This document shows positions 36,796 to 46,290 of a DNA stretch of 64,000 bases, one piece after another (the first letter of the stretch is position 1; every line of letters starts with the position of its first letter). The position numbers and the translations under genes are program-made. The stretch comes from Paenibacillus sp. An7 (GTDB lineage Bacteria; Bacillota; Bacilli; Paenibacillales; Paenibacillaceae): the NCBI RefSeq assembly GCF_009870785.1, contig NZ_WTWX01000002.1, forward strand, positions 85,484 to 149,483, read 5' to 3'. The notes under the pieces are model-generated. The model was not told the origin of the DNA and ran no database searches. It saw nothing but the letters and a program-made list of their open reading frames with translations.

Positions 36796-37443
36796 ATGAA
36801 AAAGAAGAATTTATTTATTTTTAGTTTAAGTGTTGTTAGTTCTTTAACTTTAGGTGCCTTTTACTCTTCAGCATTAGATCCTTTTACAAATTTAATACAA
36901 AAAGTAGAATCTCAACTTGAGTCAAATAAGCAACTACAAAATAAAGTATTAGTTGAGATTGGAGATACCAAGGTAACTAATGTAGAGTTGGCAAATTTAA
37001 AAGCTAACAAATTAGTTGAAGCAAATCCTGTAATAGATGAATCTACACTACTTAAAGAAATTGTAGTTGATAAGTTATTCTTAGAATTAGCTGATGATGA
37101 AGGAGTTACTGCAACATTTGAGGATGGAAAAAAAGAAGCAGAAAGAATGCGTGCTCTGTTGGCAACACAAAGTAAAGAAGTACAGGATACTCAGAAAAAT
37201 TTCATAGAATTAAGAGGTCTAACAGAAGAAGAGTATTGGAATGAATATGCTCCTTCAGAATACCAAGAACAACTAACATTACAGAACCTTGGTCAGTTGT
37301 TAATCAAACAAGGGAAAATCGGTGCTGATAAAGATAGTAATACTAATCTAGGACAAGATTTAATTAAATTTAAGGAGCAGCTCCTTACAGATGCATTATC
37401 TAAGGGTGATGTGAAAATTGTAGATAATAGTATCACCTTCTAA
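36796..37443 (+). CDS. Secreted SurA-N-like protein
   Basis: 215 residues from the ATG at 36796 (GGAGG six bases upstream). An N-terminal signal segment (MKKKNLFIFSLSVVSSLTLGAF) is followed by a Lys/Glu-rich domain: VLVEIGDTKVTNVELANLKANK resembles the N-terminal substrate-binding region of SurA/PrsA-type foldases. No parvulin isomerase domain follows. It may be a stand-alone chaperone-like exported protein. Base composition is lower in G+C than its surroundings. Confidence 0.62.
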   Translation: MKKKNLFIFSLSVVSSLTLGAFYSSALDPFTNLIQKVESQLESNKQLQNKVLVEIGDTKVTNVELANLKANKLVEANPVIDESTLLKEIVVDKLFLELADDEGVTATFEDGKKEAERMRALLATQSKEVQDTQKNFIELRGLTEEEYWNEYAPSEYQEQLTLQNLGQLLIKQGKIGADKDSNTNLGQDLIKFKEQLLTDALSKGDVKIVDNSITF

Positions 37444-37600
37444 TGTCGAAGGGCAAAACTGGTAGCTTCTTTTATTTAATAGTCCTATGTTTAATAGCTT
37501 TTCCACCACTATATCCACATTGCCTTATTTCATCTTCGTCATCTATCTCATAAAGAAATGTACTGTCGGGTTGAGTAAGGATAGCCCGTTATTATGTATA

Positions 37601-37636
37601 AAAAATAGACCGCCATCACGCTGGATCGGTCTATTT
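37601..37636 (-). terminator. Terminator after ywiC (end of Mo-cofactor operon)
   Basis: Minus strand AAATAGACCG...CGGTCTATTT stem followed by TTTTT. It lies ~65 bp after the ywiC stop; it may also stop the converging plus-strand gene. Confidence 0.82.
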
Positions 37637-37699
37637 CTCGTCTAATTCTCGCAATTATTACACTTATACTCTTTTTCTCGATGATAATGAATGTCCTCT

Positions 37700-38425
37700 T
37701 CAATACACGAACCACGAGATGATAATAAATTGTAATGCTCCAATCACCTCCAGAATTCCTGCTTTCATGGGCTTCATTGATTTCCCAGAGTACAGATACG
37801 CACGCACGAGTGGGAAAATAAACGGTAAGATCATCCAAGGTTGACCTAATATAAATGGAACGATCAGAATCAATATATGATAGATTTTAGCTGCTTTTTC
37901 CCAAGCTGAATTACCTCTTTCCCGGAATATCGTTTTCACGAAAAGTGCTGTTCCCATGAAGTAAATTAAGTTATAGAGCACAATGGTCAGCATCTCTGCA
38001 TCCCAGGAACCGCCGCCATACAAGTAAGATGCAGCTCCTCCCAAGGAAAAGATCACAATAGCACAGAAATCATTCAAAATAGCTCTTTCTGCTTTCTTCT
38101 TGACATGCCATATGTTCACACTTAACAAGACTAGGAATGGGATTCCGAAATAAAATAATTGAGGCTTGTCAATAAGAGGATATAGGAGTGCTGCTATTGC
38201 AATCACACCATAAATGACGGCGTATGTTAATAAATGCGTCCGCTGTTTTTTTCTTTTTATCGCCTGTAATAAAGGATACGAAGCTAAGTACAAGAACAAC
38301 CACGCTATAAATAAAAGAATGTGGCTAAATCGAGGTGTCCCTGCCATCACGCCAAATAAGAACGGGACACTAATCATGGCCCATCCTCCATGTTCATGAG
38401 GAATCACTATTTTATTCTGCTTCAT
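37700..38425 (-). CDS. ywiC: YwiC-like family membrane protein
   Basis: 241 residues, about eight hydrophobic segments, beginning IPHEHGGWAMISVPFLFG. The HEHGGW start is the signature of YwiC-like proteins, named after a gene near the nar genes of B. subtilis. No function has been shown; position at the end of the Mo-cofactor operon suggests a role linked to nitrate respiration. 28-bp gap to modB. Confidence 0.85.
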   Translation of the reverse strand: MKQNKIVIPHEHGGWAMISVPFLFGVMAGTPRFSHILLFIAWLFLYLASYPLLQAIKRKKQRTHLLTYAVIYGVIAIAALLYPLIDKPQLFYFGIPFLVLLSVNIWHVKKKAERAILNDFCAIVIFSLGGAASYLYGGGSWDAEMLTIVLYNLIYFMGTALFVKTIFRERGNSAWEKAAKIYHILILIVPFILGQPWMILPFIFPLVRAYLYSGKSMKPMKAGILEVIGALQFIIISWFVY

Positions 38426-38453
38426 CGGTATGGTCCTCTCTTCTGTTGTTTAT

Positions 38454-39122
38454 TCAACTCGTTTTCTTCATTCTCGTCAGAAGCAGAAGCAGAAACGATA
38501 TAAGAATGATCGAGATCGTCCACAGCCAGGCCATCGTCATATTTCCAGACTCCACCGCAACAAAAATCGCCGTTGGAACCGTTTGTGTCTTACCTGGGAT
38601 ATTTCCCGCAATCATAAGGGTTGCACCGAACTCCCCAAGACTGCGTGCGAAACTAAGAATATAAGCGGTCATGACCGAAGGAAGAGTTATAGGTAAGGTA
38701 ACATAACGGAATACCTGCCATTCACTTGCACCACTAGACCGCGCTGCATCCATAAGGTTCGTATCAATCGCAGCAAACCCGTTCTTCATCGTCTGGTACA
38801 CCAGCGGAAAAGATACGACTATAGAAGCGATCACTGCAGCTCCCCAGGAGAATATAATCGAAGTAGAAAAAATACTTTCGACAACCTGTCCAACCCAGCT
38901 GTTTCTACCGAGAAATACAAGCAGCAAAAAACCGATCACGGTCGGAGGTAATACCAGCGGGAGCATAAATAACGTCTCGGCGATCACTTTCCCTCGGAAT
39001 CTTGAAATAGACATACGCCAAGCGATAAAAATACCAAAGCAGGTACTAAGAACACTGGAGATGGCAGCGACCTGCAGGGAGAGGCGTATCGGACTCCATA
39101 GCTGCATCAAGTCTATATTCAT
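38454..39122 (-). CDS. modB: Molybdate ABC transporter permease
   Basis: 222 residues, five to six helices. The ABC permease EAA loop is visible as DAARSSGASEWQVFRYVTLP (EAA-x3-G variant) and SLGEFGATLMIAGNIPGKTQT is characteristic of ModB. It follows modA by two bases with GGTGAG as ribosome binding site. The ATPase ModC is not encoded next to it. Confidence 0.93.
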   Translation of the reverse strand: MNIDLMQLWSPIRLSLQVAAISSVLSTCFGIFIAWRMSISRFRGKVIAETLFMLPLVLPPTVIGFLLLVFLGRNSWVGQVVESIFSTSIIFSWGAAVIASIVVSFPLVYQTMKNGFAAIDTNLMDAARSSGASEWQVFRYVTLPITLPSVMTAYILSFARSLGEFGATLMIAGNIPGKTQTVPTAIFVAVESGNMTMAWLWTISIILISFLLLLLTRMKKTS

Positions 39123-39124
39123 GT

Positions 39125-39934
39125 TTACTCACCAGGAGCTGAGAAACCATACTTTTTGAAAGTTGCCATTGCTTCCTCCGATTGCAAATAGGTGTAGAAT
39201 TCCATAACCTCTTGTTTATTTGCTGAAGAATGAATTACGCCCACAGGGTATTCAATGGGAGTATAGAATGAGGGATCCACCGTATAGGCGATTCTTACTT
39301 TATCTGAAGAGAGCGCATCTGTTTTGTATACAAAACCTGCCTCTACATTTTTCGTCTCCACATATTGCAGAACCTGACGCACATCTTTCGCTTGAATCGT
39401 CTTGGACTCTACCTCTCCCCATATGTTTCCATGCTGAAGCGCTTCTTTCGCATACTTACCAGCGGGTACGGTTTCAGGAATCCCAATAGCTATACTGCTA
39501 ACTTCTGTTCTCAGCAAATCGCTCACATTTCGAATCATTGTCTTATCATCTGCTGCGGTAATCACAGTAAGTTCATTCGTGAGCAGGGTAGTCTGCTCGT
39601 CCTCTGCAATAATCCCCTCCTGAGCAAGAGCTTCTATATAGGATTTGGATGCAGAAATAAACAAATCAACTGGGGCCCCTCGCTCAATCTGCTGCTGCAA
39701 TGCGCCCGACCCACCGAAGTTAAAATAGATCGTAACATGGGGATTTTCTGCTCTATAGTTATCTTGAATTTCTTGCAGAGCATCGGTTAGACTCGCTGCG
39801 GCAGAAACTGTAATCTCTATTTCTTTACCATCTGTCTGCTTCTCAGCCTGATGGTTCTCACATCCCAATAATAGCAGAAAAATTGTGAAAAAAAGAACAA
39901 CATATTTCATATCTTTCTTAGTAAAAAACCTCAT
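39125..39934 (-). CDS. modA: Molybdate-binding lipoprotein
   Basis: 269 residues with lipoprotein signal MRFFTKKDMKYVVLFFTIFL and lipobox LLGC (Cys25). The mature protein has VSAAASLTDALQEI and NFGGSGALQQQIERGAPVDLFISAS, the oxyanion-binding Ser/Ala loops of ModA. Outer-face capture of molybdate for ModB. GGAGGGGGAAAT before the ATG. Confidence 0.93.
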   Translation of the reverse strand: MRFFTKKDMKYVVLFFTIFLLLLGCENHQAEKQTDGKEIEITVSAAASLTDALQEIQDNYRAENPHVTIYFNFGGSGALQQQIERGAPVDLFISASKSYIEALAQEGIIAEDEQTTLLTNELTVITAADDKTMIRNVSDLLRTEVSSIAIGIPETVPAGKYAKEALQHGNIWGEVESKTIQAKDVRQVLQYVETKNVEAGFVYKTDALSSDKVRIAYTVDPSFYTPIEYPVGVIHSSANKQEVMEFYTYLQSEEAMATFKKYGFSAPGE

Positions 39935-39945
39935 ATTTCCCCCTC

Positions 39946-40956
39946 CTATCCACCAATCTGTGACATTCTTCGGTGGGTAGGTGTATGAGTTGTTTCCTGT
40001 CCACCCTGCAGGAACTTATACATTTCATGATGTTCGGGCTTCGTACCAATCGCCTCTAGAAACATTTGCCGCAGTGCTTCGTCATCCCCGATTACATTTC
40101 GGACTTGGAATTGTTCAGTCCATGCGAGGCAAGGCTTGATATACCCGTCAGCAGTAAGACGCAGGCGATTGCAAGACTGACAGAAATGTTCACTAACCGG
40201 ATGAATCAAGCCAAAACTGCCGACGGCATCTTTTAGCCGATAATTCTGTGCGGGTCCGTTCCCCTTTACATTGTCTACACTTTCATAGTCCCATTCCTGC
40301 TGGGTACATACTTCTTTCACTGTGCTGAGTGGCAAGTAGAGACTTTTCCATTGTTCATCACTGTGTCCGATGGGCATATATTCGATGAAACGCACATGGA
40401 TATCCCGATCTTTCGTCAGGGAAATAAAATCGGCAATTTCATCATCATTAATCCCTTTCATGAGGAGTACATTCAGCTTGATGGGAGTTAGACCCACTTT
40501 GAGACAAGTATCTATACTGTCCAGCACCTTTTGAACATTGCCTCCGCGTGTAATCATTTTAAACCGATCTGGGCGTAAGGAGTCCAAACTTATATTCACA
40601 CGTGTCAGGCCTGCTTCTTTTAATTTCGCTGCACGAGGTCCTAGAAAAATCCCGTTTGTTGTAAGAGCAATATCCTCAATCCCGGGAATATGAGAGATCA
40701 TACCCACTAGTTTCTCCAGTTCTTTTCGGACAAGGGGTTCTCCTCCTGTCAGTCTGATTTTGGATATTCCCATTCCTGCAACAACCCGCACGACGTCAGC
40801 GATTTCATCATAAGTAAGTATCTTATCAGAAGGTTCAAATTCCATTCCTTCTTCCGGCATACAGTAAACACAGCGTAAATTACAGCGGTCTGTCACTGAT
40901 ATTCGTAAGTATTCATGTTTTCGGCCAAACGAATCGATAAGGCGAGGTACTGTCAT
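39946..40956 (-). CDS. moaA: GTP 3',8-cyclase (MoaA)
   Basis: 336 residues. Radical SAM enzyme that starts molybdenum cofactor synthesis from GTP. Cys25-x3-Cys29-x2-Cys32 (DRCNLRCVYC) binds the SAM cluster; CQSCNRLRLTADGYIKPC is the C-terminal [4Fe-4S] site; the protein ends with the required GG (SQIGG). It lies 11 bp upstream of modA in the same operon. Confidence 0.97.
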   Translation of the reverse strand: MTVPRLIDSFGRKHEYLRISVTDRCNLRCVYCMPEEGMEFEPSDKILTYDEIADVVRVVAGMGISKIRLTGGEPLVRKELEKLVGMISHIPGIEDIALTTNGIFLGPRAAKLKEAGLTRVNISLDSLRPDRFKMITRGGNVQKVLDSIDTCLKVGLTPIKLNVLLMKGINDDEIADFISLTKDRDIHVRFIEYMPIGHSDEQWKSLYLPLSTVKEVCTQQEWDYESVDNVKGNGPAQNYRLKDAVGSFGLIHPVSEHFCQSCNRLRLTADGYIKPCLAWTEQFQVRNVIGDDEALRQMFLEAIGTKPEHHEMYKFLQGGQETTHTPTHRRMSQIGG

Positions 40957-41007
40957 CCGCTCATCAACTCCTTTCTTATAAAATAGGGTGGTTTGTTACC
41001 ATGTTAC

Positions 41008-41499
41008 TTATGCATTGTCCGTTTCTTCTTTGGATAGATCATGAAGTAAAGGACGGCCTTCTGGATAAGTGACTTGGTTTAGCTGATCTCCAATCCACTC
41101 TGAACCATCTTCGCCGTATTCTTTTTTCCAGATCGGTACAATCTGTTTAATCCGTTCAATGATATATTCATTCGCTTCATAAGCCGCTTTTCGGTGGGGA
41201 GAAGAGACCGCAATCGCAACAGCAACATCAGAAATTTCAAGCCTGCCTATACGATGGGTAATAGCTACACATGTATCTGCCCAGCGTTCGCGTACTTCCT
41301 CACCAATACGTTCTAATTGTTTAACTGCCATAGAGGGATAAGCTTCATATTCCAGAAATAAGGTGCGTTTACCAAAGGTAAGTTCCCGTACTGTACCTAA
41401 AAACAGAGTAATTGCTCCGGCTTCCCTGCGTTTTACTTTGCTAATCACTTCATCTGCTTCGATCGGTTGATCGGTGATCACGAATAATGAACTGTCCAC
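41008..41499 (-). CDS. moaE: Molybdopterin synthase catalytic subunit
   Basis: 163 residues. With MoaD it inserts sulfur into cyclic pyranopterin phosphate. FLGTVRE near the N-terminus, HRIGRLEISDVAVAIAVSSPHR and PIWKKE (catalytic Lys region) are all conserved. Located between moaC and moaA in the same direction. Confidence 0.95.
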   Translation of the reverse strand: MDSSLFVITDQPIEADEVISKVKRREAGAITLFLGTVRELTFGKRTLFLEYEAYPSMAVKQLERIGEEVRERWADTCVAITHRIGRLEISDVAVAIAVSSPHRKAAYEANEYIIERIKQIVPIWKKEYGEDGSEWIGDQLNQVTYPEGRPLLHDLSKEETDNA

Positions 41500-41527
41500 T
41501 TTCGGCCTCCTTTCTTTCCCTTATATT

Positions 41528-42019
41528 TCATAGATTTTGACGATGGTAGTCACCGCTTTTTCCGCCTTGCTTGCTCGCTAGATAAGTAGGTCCGAGAATC
41601 ATCCCTTTATCGATCGCTTTACACATATCATATATCGTTAATCCTACGGTTTGTGCTGCTGTTAAAGCTTCCATCTCCACACCTGTTACGCCGGTTGTCT
41701 TCACTGTCACTTCAAAAGATAGGATCTCTTCGCTCACGAATTCAAAGGTAATATCAATCCCTGTCAGCGGGATGGGGTGACACATGGGAATAATATCAGA
41801 TGTTTTTTTTGCTCCCATGATGCCGGCAATTTGGGCTACAGCAAGGACATCACCTTTTTCCATAGAACCTTCCTTAATTCTTCTTAAGGTTTCGGGCTGC
41901 ATTTGGATCTGGCTTCTTACCACGGCGATCCGTTTCGTTTCTTTTTTATCCGTAACATCAACCATATGCGCCCGGCCTTGTTCATTAAAGTGGGTTAGTT
42001 TATCCTTATTCATCATCAT
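41528..42019 (-). CDS. moaC: Cyclic pyranopterin monophosphate synthase
   Basis: 163 residues. Acts after Moa[35 protein letters not shown] and [23 protein letters not shown] are the family signature including the active-site Lys. Three ATG codons stand in a row; the third (42013) has the best spacing from TAAGGAG. Overlaps nothing but starts six bases after moaD. Confidence 0.96.
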   Translation of the reverse strand: MMMNKDKLTHFNEQGRAHMVDVTDKKETKRIAVVRSQIQMQPETLRRIKEGSMEKGDVLAVAQIAGIMGAKKTSDIIPMCHPIPLTGIDITFEFVSEEILSFEVTVKTTGVTGVEMEALTAAQTVGLTIYDMCKAIDKGMILGPTYLASKQGGKSGDYHRQNL

Positions 42020-42024
42020 ACTCC

Positions 42025-42255
42025 TTACCCGCCGCTAACAGGCGGAAGCAAAGCTACCGTATCGTTAGGTCCAATCTGATCTTGATCATCTGCGAATTGT
42101 TCGTTAACTGCAATCATCACGTGATCAAGTAATAGCTCAGGATAACGTCTTTTCATCTCGAGTCGAAAGTCAGCAACTGTGATCGAACCCAGATCTAAGT
42201 TCAATTCATGTATTCCTAATTGCTCACTTAAATGCGCAAAACATAATATTTTCAT
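42025..42255 (-). CDS. moaD: Molybdopterin synthase sulfur carrier subunit
   Basis: 76 residues, ubiquitin-like fold, ending in PPVSGG; the C-terminal Gly-Gly is adenylated by MoeB and thiocarboxylated. [12 protein letters not shown] is typical MoaD. It follows moeB by 26 bp, which fits their direct interaction. Confidence 0.95.
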   Translation of the reverse strand: MKILCFAHLSEQLGIHELNLDLGSITVADFRLEMKRRYPELLLDHVMIAVNEQFADDQDQIGPNDTVALLPPVSGG

Positions 42256-42281
42256 AAAGGACCACCTTCTTTAACATAAAG

Positions 42282-43313
42282 TCACATCACATATCGCTGA
42301 TACAGTTTCTTAGCTTCAACAGGATCCGAAGTACCATGAATGAGTGCCCGTCCATCTTGAAAAATAACAAGCCTAAAATTCTCTTGTTCGATCTGAATAA
42401 GATGAGGAGTCACTCTTACGCCAGTATCTTTCCCCATTGCACGCTTAGCAACACCTTCTAGATCAAGTAATTCTTCTGTCGGATAACGGACCCATACAGA
42501 GGTTCGGCCGCATAATACCTCCGTTTTTATCTCTGAATCATATCTCAGGTAAGGATAAGTCGGCTCGGCTCCACAGGTTTGACAAGTGTGATGCCCTGTA
42601 TCATTATGTATCCGGATCGCCTGTGACATGTTCGTCCATAGATCAAATACCATAAAACGATCAGACATCAACCTTTTGTTCCCGGTCAGCCATTTGAGCG
42701 CTTCGGCAGATTGCGTAGAAACTACTCTTTGTACAGCAGGGGCAATAATTCCCTCGATGTCACATGAAGCAGAACCAAAAGGCATGCGCTTCAGTAAGCA
42801 ATGAAGACAAGGTGTTTTTCCAGGGATAAAGTTATACACCGCACCAAAACTACCGGAGCAAGCTCCATAAATCCAAGGAATTTGATATTTGTAGGATATA
42901 TCATTAATCATATAACGGATAGGAAAATGGTCTGTCGCATCCAGAATTAAATCGATGTTGTGATTCTCAAGAATGTTCTGAAGGTCCCGTGCCGAACAAT
43001 CCATTACATACGGATTTACACGAATATCTGAGTTAATCTGCTGTAATCGATTTGCTGCTGCAATCGCTTTAGGAAGTTGCTCGCTTACATCTTGTTCCGC
43101 ATATAAAGATTGACGCTGCAGATTGCTCCATTCCACCACATCACGATCAATGATCGAAATCGTTCCAACTCCTGATCGAGCAAGTATTTCCGCATTCCCT
43201 GAACCAAGTGCACCGGCACCGATGATGAGTACATGTGCATCAGAGAGAAGCTGCTGCCCCTGTATACCAATCGGCTGAAAATTCTCCTGTCTGCTATAGC
43301 GACCCTGATTCAC
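42282..43313 (-). CDS. moeB: MoaD-adenylating enzyme MoeB/ThiF family
   Basis: 343 residues from a GTG at 43313 (GGAGGGATCGT upstream). E1-like fold: GAGALGSGNAEILARSGVG binds ATP, IDRDVVEWSNLQRQ is conserved, and CLHC/CQTC form the zinc site. The ~80 C-terminal residues (VLCGRTSVWVRYP...FQDGRALIHGT) are not rhodanese but a module seen in Firmicute MoeB/ThiF proteins. Might also charge ThiS. First gene of the Mo-cofactor operon. Confidence 0.92.
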   Translation of the reverse strand: MNQGRYSRQENFQPIGIQGQQLLSDAHVLIIGAGALGSGNAEILARSGVGTISIIDRDVVEWSNLQRQSLYAEQDVSEQLPKAIAAANRLQQINSDIRVNPYVMDCSARDLQNILENHNIDLILDATDHFPIRYMINDISYKYQIPWIYGACSGSFGAVYNFIPGKTPCLHCLLKRMPFGSASCDIEGIIAPAVQRVVSTQSAEALKWLTGNKRLMSDRFMVFDLWTNMSQAIRIHNDTGHHTCQTCGAEPTYPYLRYDSEIKTEVLCGRTSVWVRYPTEELLDLEGVAKRAMGKDTGVRVTPHLIQIEQENFRLVIFQDGRALIHGTSDPVEAKKLYQRYVM

Positions 43314-43344
43314 ACGATCCCTCCTTCCTCTACCTCCTGTTTAG

Positions 43345-43389
43345 AAAAAAGCGGCATGGATTCCGCCTAAGCGGACCATGCCCTTTTTC
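43345..43389 (-). terminator. narGHJI terminator
   Basis: Minus strand GGGCATGG-TCCGC-TTAG-GCGGA-ATCCATGCC followed by GCTTTTTT. It lies 50 bp after narI. Only ~31 bp separate it from the moeB start, and no promoter is visible in that space. Confidence 0.85.
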
Positions 43390-43438
43390 AATACATCCGA
43401 ATCATATGATATCTATATATAATATTTAGAAAACCCTA

Positions 43439-44119
43439 TTAACCCCGTTTGCGATACACTACATAGCTGCGTCTCAAATATTTGATAGGCATGCTGAGCA
43501 TATGCACAAGTCTTGTGAAAGGGAATACCGCAAATAACGATAGTCCTAGAACTACATGAATTTGGAAAATGAGAGGCACATCGCTCATGAGTGCAGCATC
43601 CGGTCTAAAGATGAGTACCCCTCTAAGCCATGGACCAATGGTCTCCCGGTAATCAAACTCTCCGCTGCCCGCCATATTGAAGAGAGTAGCACTCATGCCA
43701 ACAACGACAATGAGGGTAAGGAGAATGATGGATAACATATCTCCAAAGCTGCTGGTTCTCCGAATACGAACGTCAGATAGACGGCGAACAACCAGAATAA
43801 TACAACCAATCAGCGTCATGATTCCAGCAATGGTCCCAATCGAAAGTGCCATTAAATGATAAACATGATCTGAAACTCCGAGTGCTGAAAGCCAAGATTT
43901 AGGGATAAGAATACCACCTACATGACCAAAGAAGACAAGGATAATTCCAATGTGGAACAGATTACTTCCAAGACGCAGCTTCTTCTTCTCTAAGAGTTCA
44001 CTAGATTTCGCTGTCCAGCCAAACTGATCTGTTTGATAGCGATAATAAAGACCCACCAAAAATAAGATGAGTATGATATAGGGATAAATCACCCAGAAAA
44101 ATTGACTCCCCCAAGTCAT
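43439..44119 (-). CDS. narI: Respiratory nitrate reductase gamma subunit (cytochrome b)
   Basis: 226 residues, five helices. Membrane diheme subunit that takes electrons from menaquinol. SNLFHIGIILVFFGHVGG and FQIHVVLGLSLFAVFPFTRLVH carry the two pairs of heme-ligand His. It starts four bases inside the narJ end (ATG overlap). Confidence 0.95.
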   Translation of the reverse strand: MTWGSQFFWVIYPYIILILFLVGLYYRYQTDQFGWTAKSSELLEKKKLRLGSNLFHIGIILVFFGHVGGILIPKSWLSALGVSDHVYHLMALSIGTIAGIMTLIGCIILVVRRLSDVRIRRTSSFGDMLSIILLTLIVVVGMSATLFNMAGSGEFDYRETIGPWLRGVLIFRPDAALMSDVPLIFQIHVVLGLSLFAVFPFTRLVHMLSMPIKYLRRSYVVYRKRG

Positions 44120-44778
44120 GAGGTTCCCTCCTTAACTTGTCCATATCCGGCAGCAGCCCACATCGGACCGCAGCCTTGTGCAGAAGGCATGCTTCCGCAT
44201 GCAGCCGGAGCTGATATTTCGATTAACCCTTCCGTGATACCGGAATGATCCAGTATCCACAGTATGGCTTCCATAACATATCGATAAGGACTATTTTGCT
44301 TATCTAGTGCTGATTTCAGCTGTTCGAGTGCTTTACGGAAAGAGACTAAAAGCCCTATGCCTCTGTCCATCTCTGCAACAGCCACATATTCAAGCACCAG
44401 CGGCAGAAAATCAGGTAATTCATCCGTATCCATGATCATGTCCTCTTCTTCATAAAGCTGCTTCAAACGCAGCAAGGCAGGACCACGTTCCCGATCTTCA
44501 CCCAGTTGTCCATAAGTTAGATACAAATTTGATTTCTTATTAAAATCAAAAGTCTTAACATAGGCGGATGTAATTGCCTCTGCATCCATACCAGCAAAGG
44601 AGGCAATACATTCACCAGCTAAGGTTTGCAGAGTATCTCTCACTTCTTCGTTCTCTTCCTGGATCAAATGGCACCAGTCAACATACATGTCATCTGACGT
44701 TTCTTGCCATGTTGCATCCGGGTATTGCAATAGCTGTGAGAAGAGCATCCAGCTTGAACGCAGCGTTATCTCTTTCAT
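44116..44778 (-). CDS. narJ: Nitrate reductase assembly chaperone
   Basis: 220 residues. Helical TorD/NarJ-family chaperone needed for Mo-cofactor insertion into NarG. LLQYPDATWQ at the start and YVKTFDFNKKSNLYLTYGQLGEDRERG are family hallmarks. The C-terminus ends in a Cys/Gly-rich tail (AACGSMPSAQGCGPMWAAAGYG). Overlaps narI by four bases. Confidence 0.93.
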   Translation of the reverse strand: MKEITLRSSWMLFSQLLQYPDATWQETSDDMYVDWCHLIQEENEEVRDTLQTLAGECIASFAGMDAEAITSAYVKTFDFNKKSNLYLTYGQLGEDRERGPALLRLKQLYEEEDMIMDTDELPDFLPLVLEYVAVAEMDRGIGLLVSFRKALEQLKSALDKQNSPYRYVMEAILWILDHSGITEGLIEISAPAACGSMPSAQGCGPMWAAAGYGQVKEGTS

Positions 44779-44817
44779 ATCCGATCACTCCTTTTCGATT
44801 TGATGGAAACGTAAGAT

Positions 44818-46290
44818 TCATCCGCCACAAGGCCCAGGTCCGCCTGCCATATTCGTGAACCCGCAGCCTCCTTGTTCGGAGTAGAGATCTGCGAATTCCT
44901 CTCGGTGTGCGGAAGGAATGACAAATCGATCTTCGTATTTCGCAATTGCAAGTAAACGGTACATTTCTTCTGTATCTTTTTCCGTCATACCGAATTGTTT
45001 CAGTATGTCAAGATCAGGTGTTTTGTTTAAGTTACGAGAACGCATATGTGAACGCATAACAGCCATCTTTTTCAGCACATTCGTAACCACATCGGTATCT
45101 CCAGCAGTCAGTAAGTTTGCCAGATACTGAACAGGAATACGCATGTCATCAATAGCCGGGAACATATCTTCCGGTGTTGCGGATGCGCCTTTCCCTTCCA
45201 CCATGTTCGTAATTGGGCTGAGCGGCGGTACATACCATACCATTGGCAATGTCCGGTATTCCGGATGAAGCGGAAGTGCAATCTTCCAGTCGACTACCAT
45301 CTTGTAGATCGGTGAACGCTGTGCATGCTCAATCCAGTCTTCTGGAATATTCGCAGCTCTCGCTGCTGCAATCACTTCAGGATCGTTCGGGTCCAGGAAT
45401 ACATTAAGCTGTGATTCATAGAGATCTTTCTCGTTTGTAACGGATGCAGCTGCTTCCACTTTGTCCGCATCGTAGAGCATAACGCCCAGGTAACGAATTC
45501 TTCCTACGCAAGTCTCGGAGCAAATCGTAGGCAATCCTTGCTCAAGCCGCGGGAAGCAAAGTGTACATTTCTCTGCTTTGTTTGTTTGCCAGTTGAAGTA
45601 CACTTTTTTATATGGACAGCTTGATACACAGAATCTCCAAGAACGGCAAGCATTCTGATCAACCAGAACGATTCCGTCTTCATCCCGTTTGTACATTGCT
45701 CCAGAAGGACAGCTCGATACACAGGCTGGGTTAATGCAGTGCTCACAAATACGCGGCAAGTACATCATAAATACCTGTTCAAACTCCATACGAACGGATT
45801 CTTGGATCCCCTTCATATTCGGATCTTCGTAGCCAGACTCATGTACGCCGGCTAGGTCATCTTCCCAGTTTGGTCCCCACTCCAGGTTCATATATTCACC
45901 AGTAATCTGCGATTTCGGACGTGCAACTGGCTGGTGTTTAAGCTCAGGACTCTGCTGAAGTTTCTCATAATCATAGTCCCATGGCTCGTAGTAATCATCG
46001 ATTGTTGGTTGATCTGGGTTGTGGAAAATATTTTTCAGGCGATTCGCACGGCTGCCTGAACGAAGTTCAAGCTTGCCGTCTTTTTTCAGTTCCCAACCGC
46101 CTTTATATTTATCTTGGTTCTCCCATTGTTTTGGATATCCAATACCTGGCTTTGTCTCTACATTGTTGAACCACATGTACTCGGCACCTTTACGGTTTGT
46201 CCATGTGTTCTTACAAGTGACCGAGCAGGTATGACATCCAATACATTTATCTAAGTTCATGACCATTCCGATTTGCGCTTTAATCTTCAA
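44818..46290 (-). CDS. narH: Respiratory nitrate reductase beta subunit
   Basis: 490 residues. Four Fe-S clusters by ferredoxin-like motifs: CIGCHTCSVTC near the start; CEHCINPACVSSCPSGAM; CRSWRFCVSSCPYKKVYFNW, where Trp in place of Cys gives the [3Fe-4S] centre; and CTLCFPRLEQGLPTICSETC. Passes electrons from NarI to NarG. Overlaps narG by 11 bp. C-terminus is Gly/Cys-rich. Confidence 0.97.
   Translation of the reverse strand: MKIKAQIGMVMNLDKCIGCHTCSVTCKNTWTNRKGAEYMWFNNVETKPGIGYPKQWENQDKYKGGWELKKDGKLELRSGSRANRLKNIFHNPDQPTIDDYYEPWDYDYEKLQQSPELKHQPVARPKSQITGEYMNLEWGPNWEDDLAGVHESGYEDPNMKGIQESVRMEFEQVFMMYLPRICEHCINPACVSSCPSGAMYKRDEDGIVLVDQNACRSWRFCVSSCPYKKVYFNWQTNKAEKCTLCFPRLEQGLPTICSETCVGRIRYLGVMLYDADKVEAAASVTNEKDLYESQLNVFLDPNDPEVIAAARAANIPEDWIEHAQRSPIYKMVVDWKIALPLHPEYRTLPMVWYVPPLSPITNMVEGKGASATPEDMFPAIDDMRIPVQYLANLLTAGDTDVVTNVLKKMAVMRSHMRSRNLNKTPDLDILKQFGMTEKDTEEMYRLLAIAKYEDRFVIPSAHREEFADLYSEQGGCGFTNMAGGPGPCGG

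Noticed and set aside
37548-37838. 96-codon minus-strand frame overlapping the end of ywiC
   Set aside because: Lies in another frame of the well-supported ywiC gene and across its terminator; no ribosome binding site.
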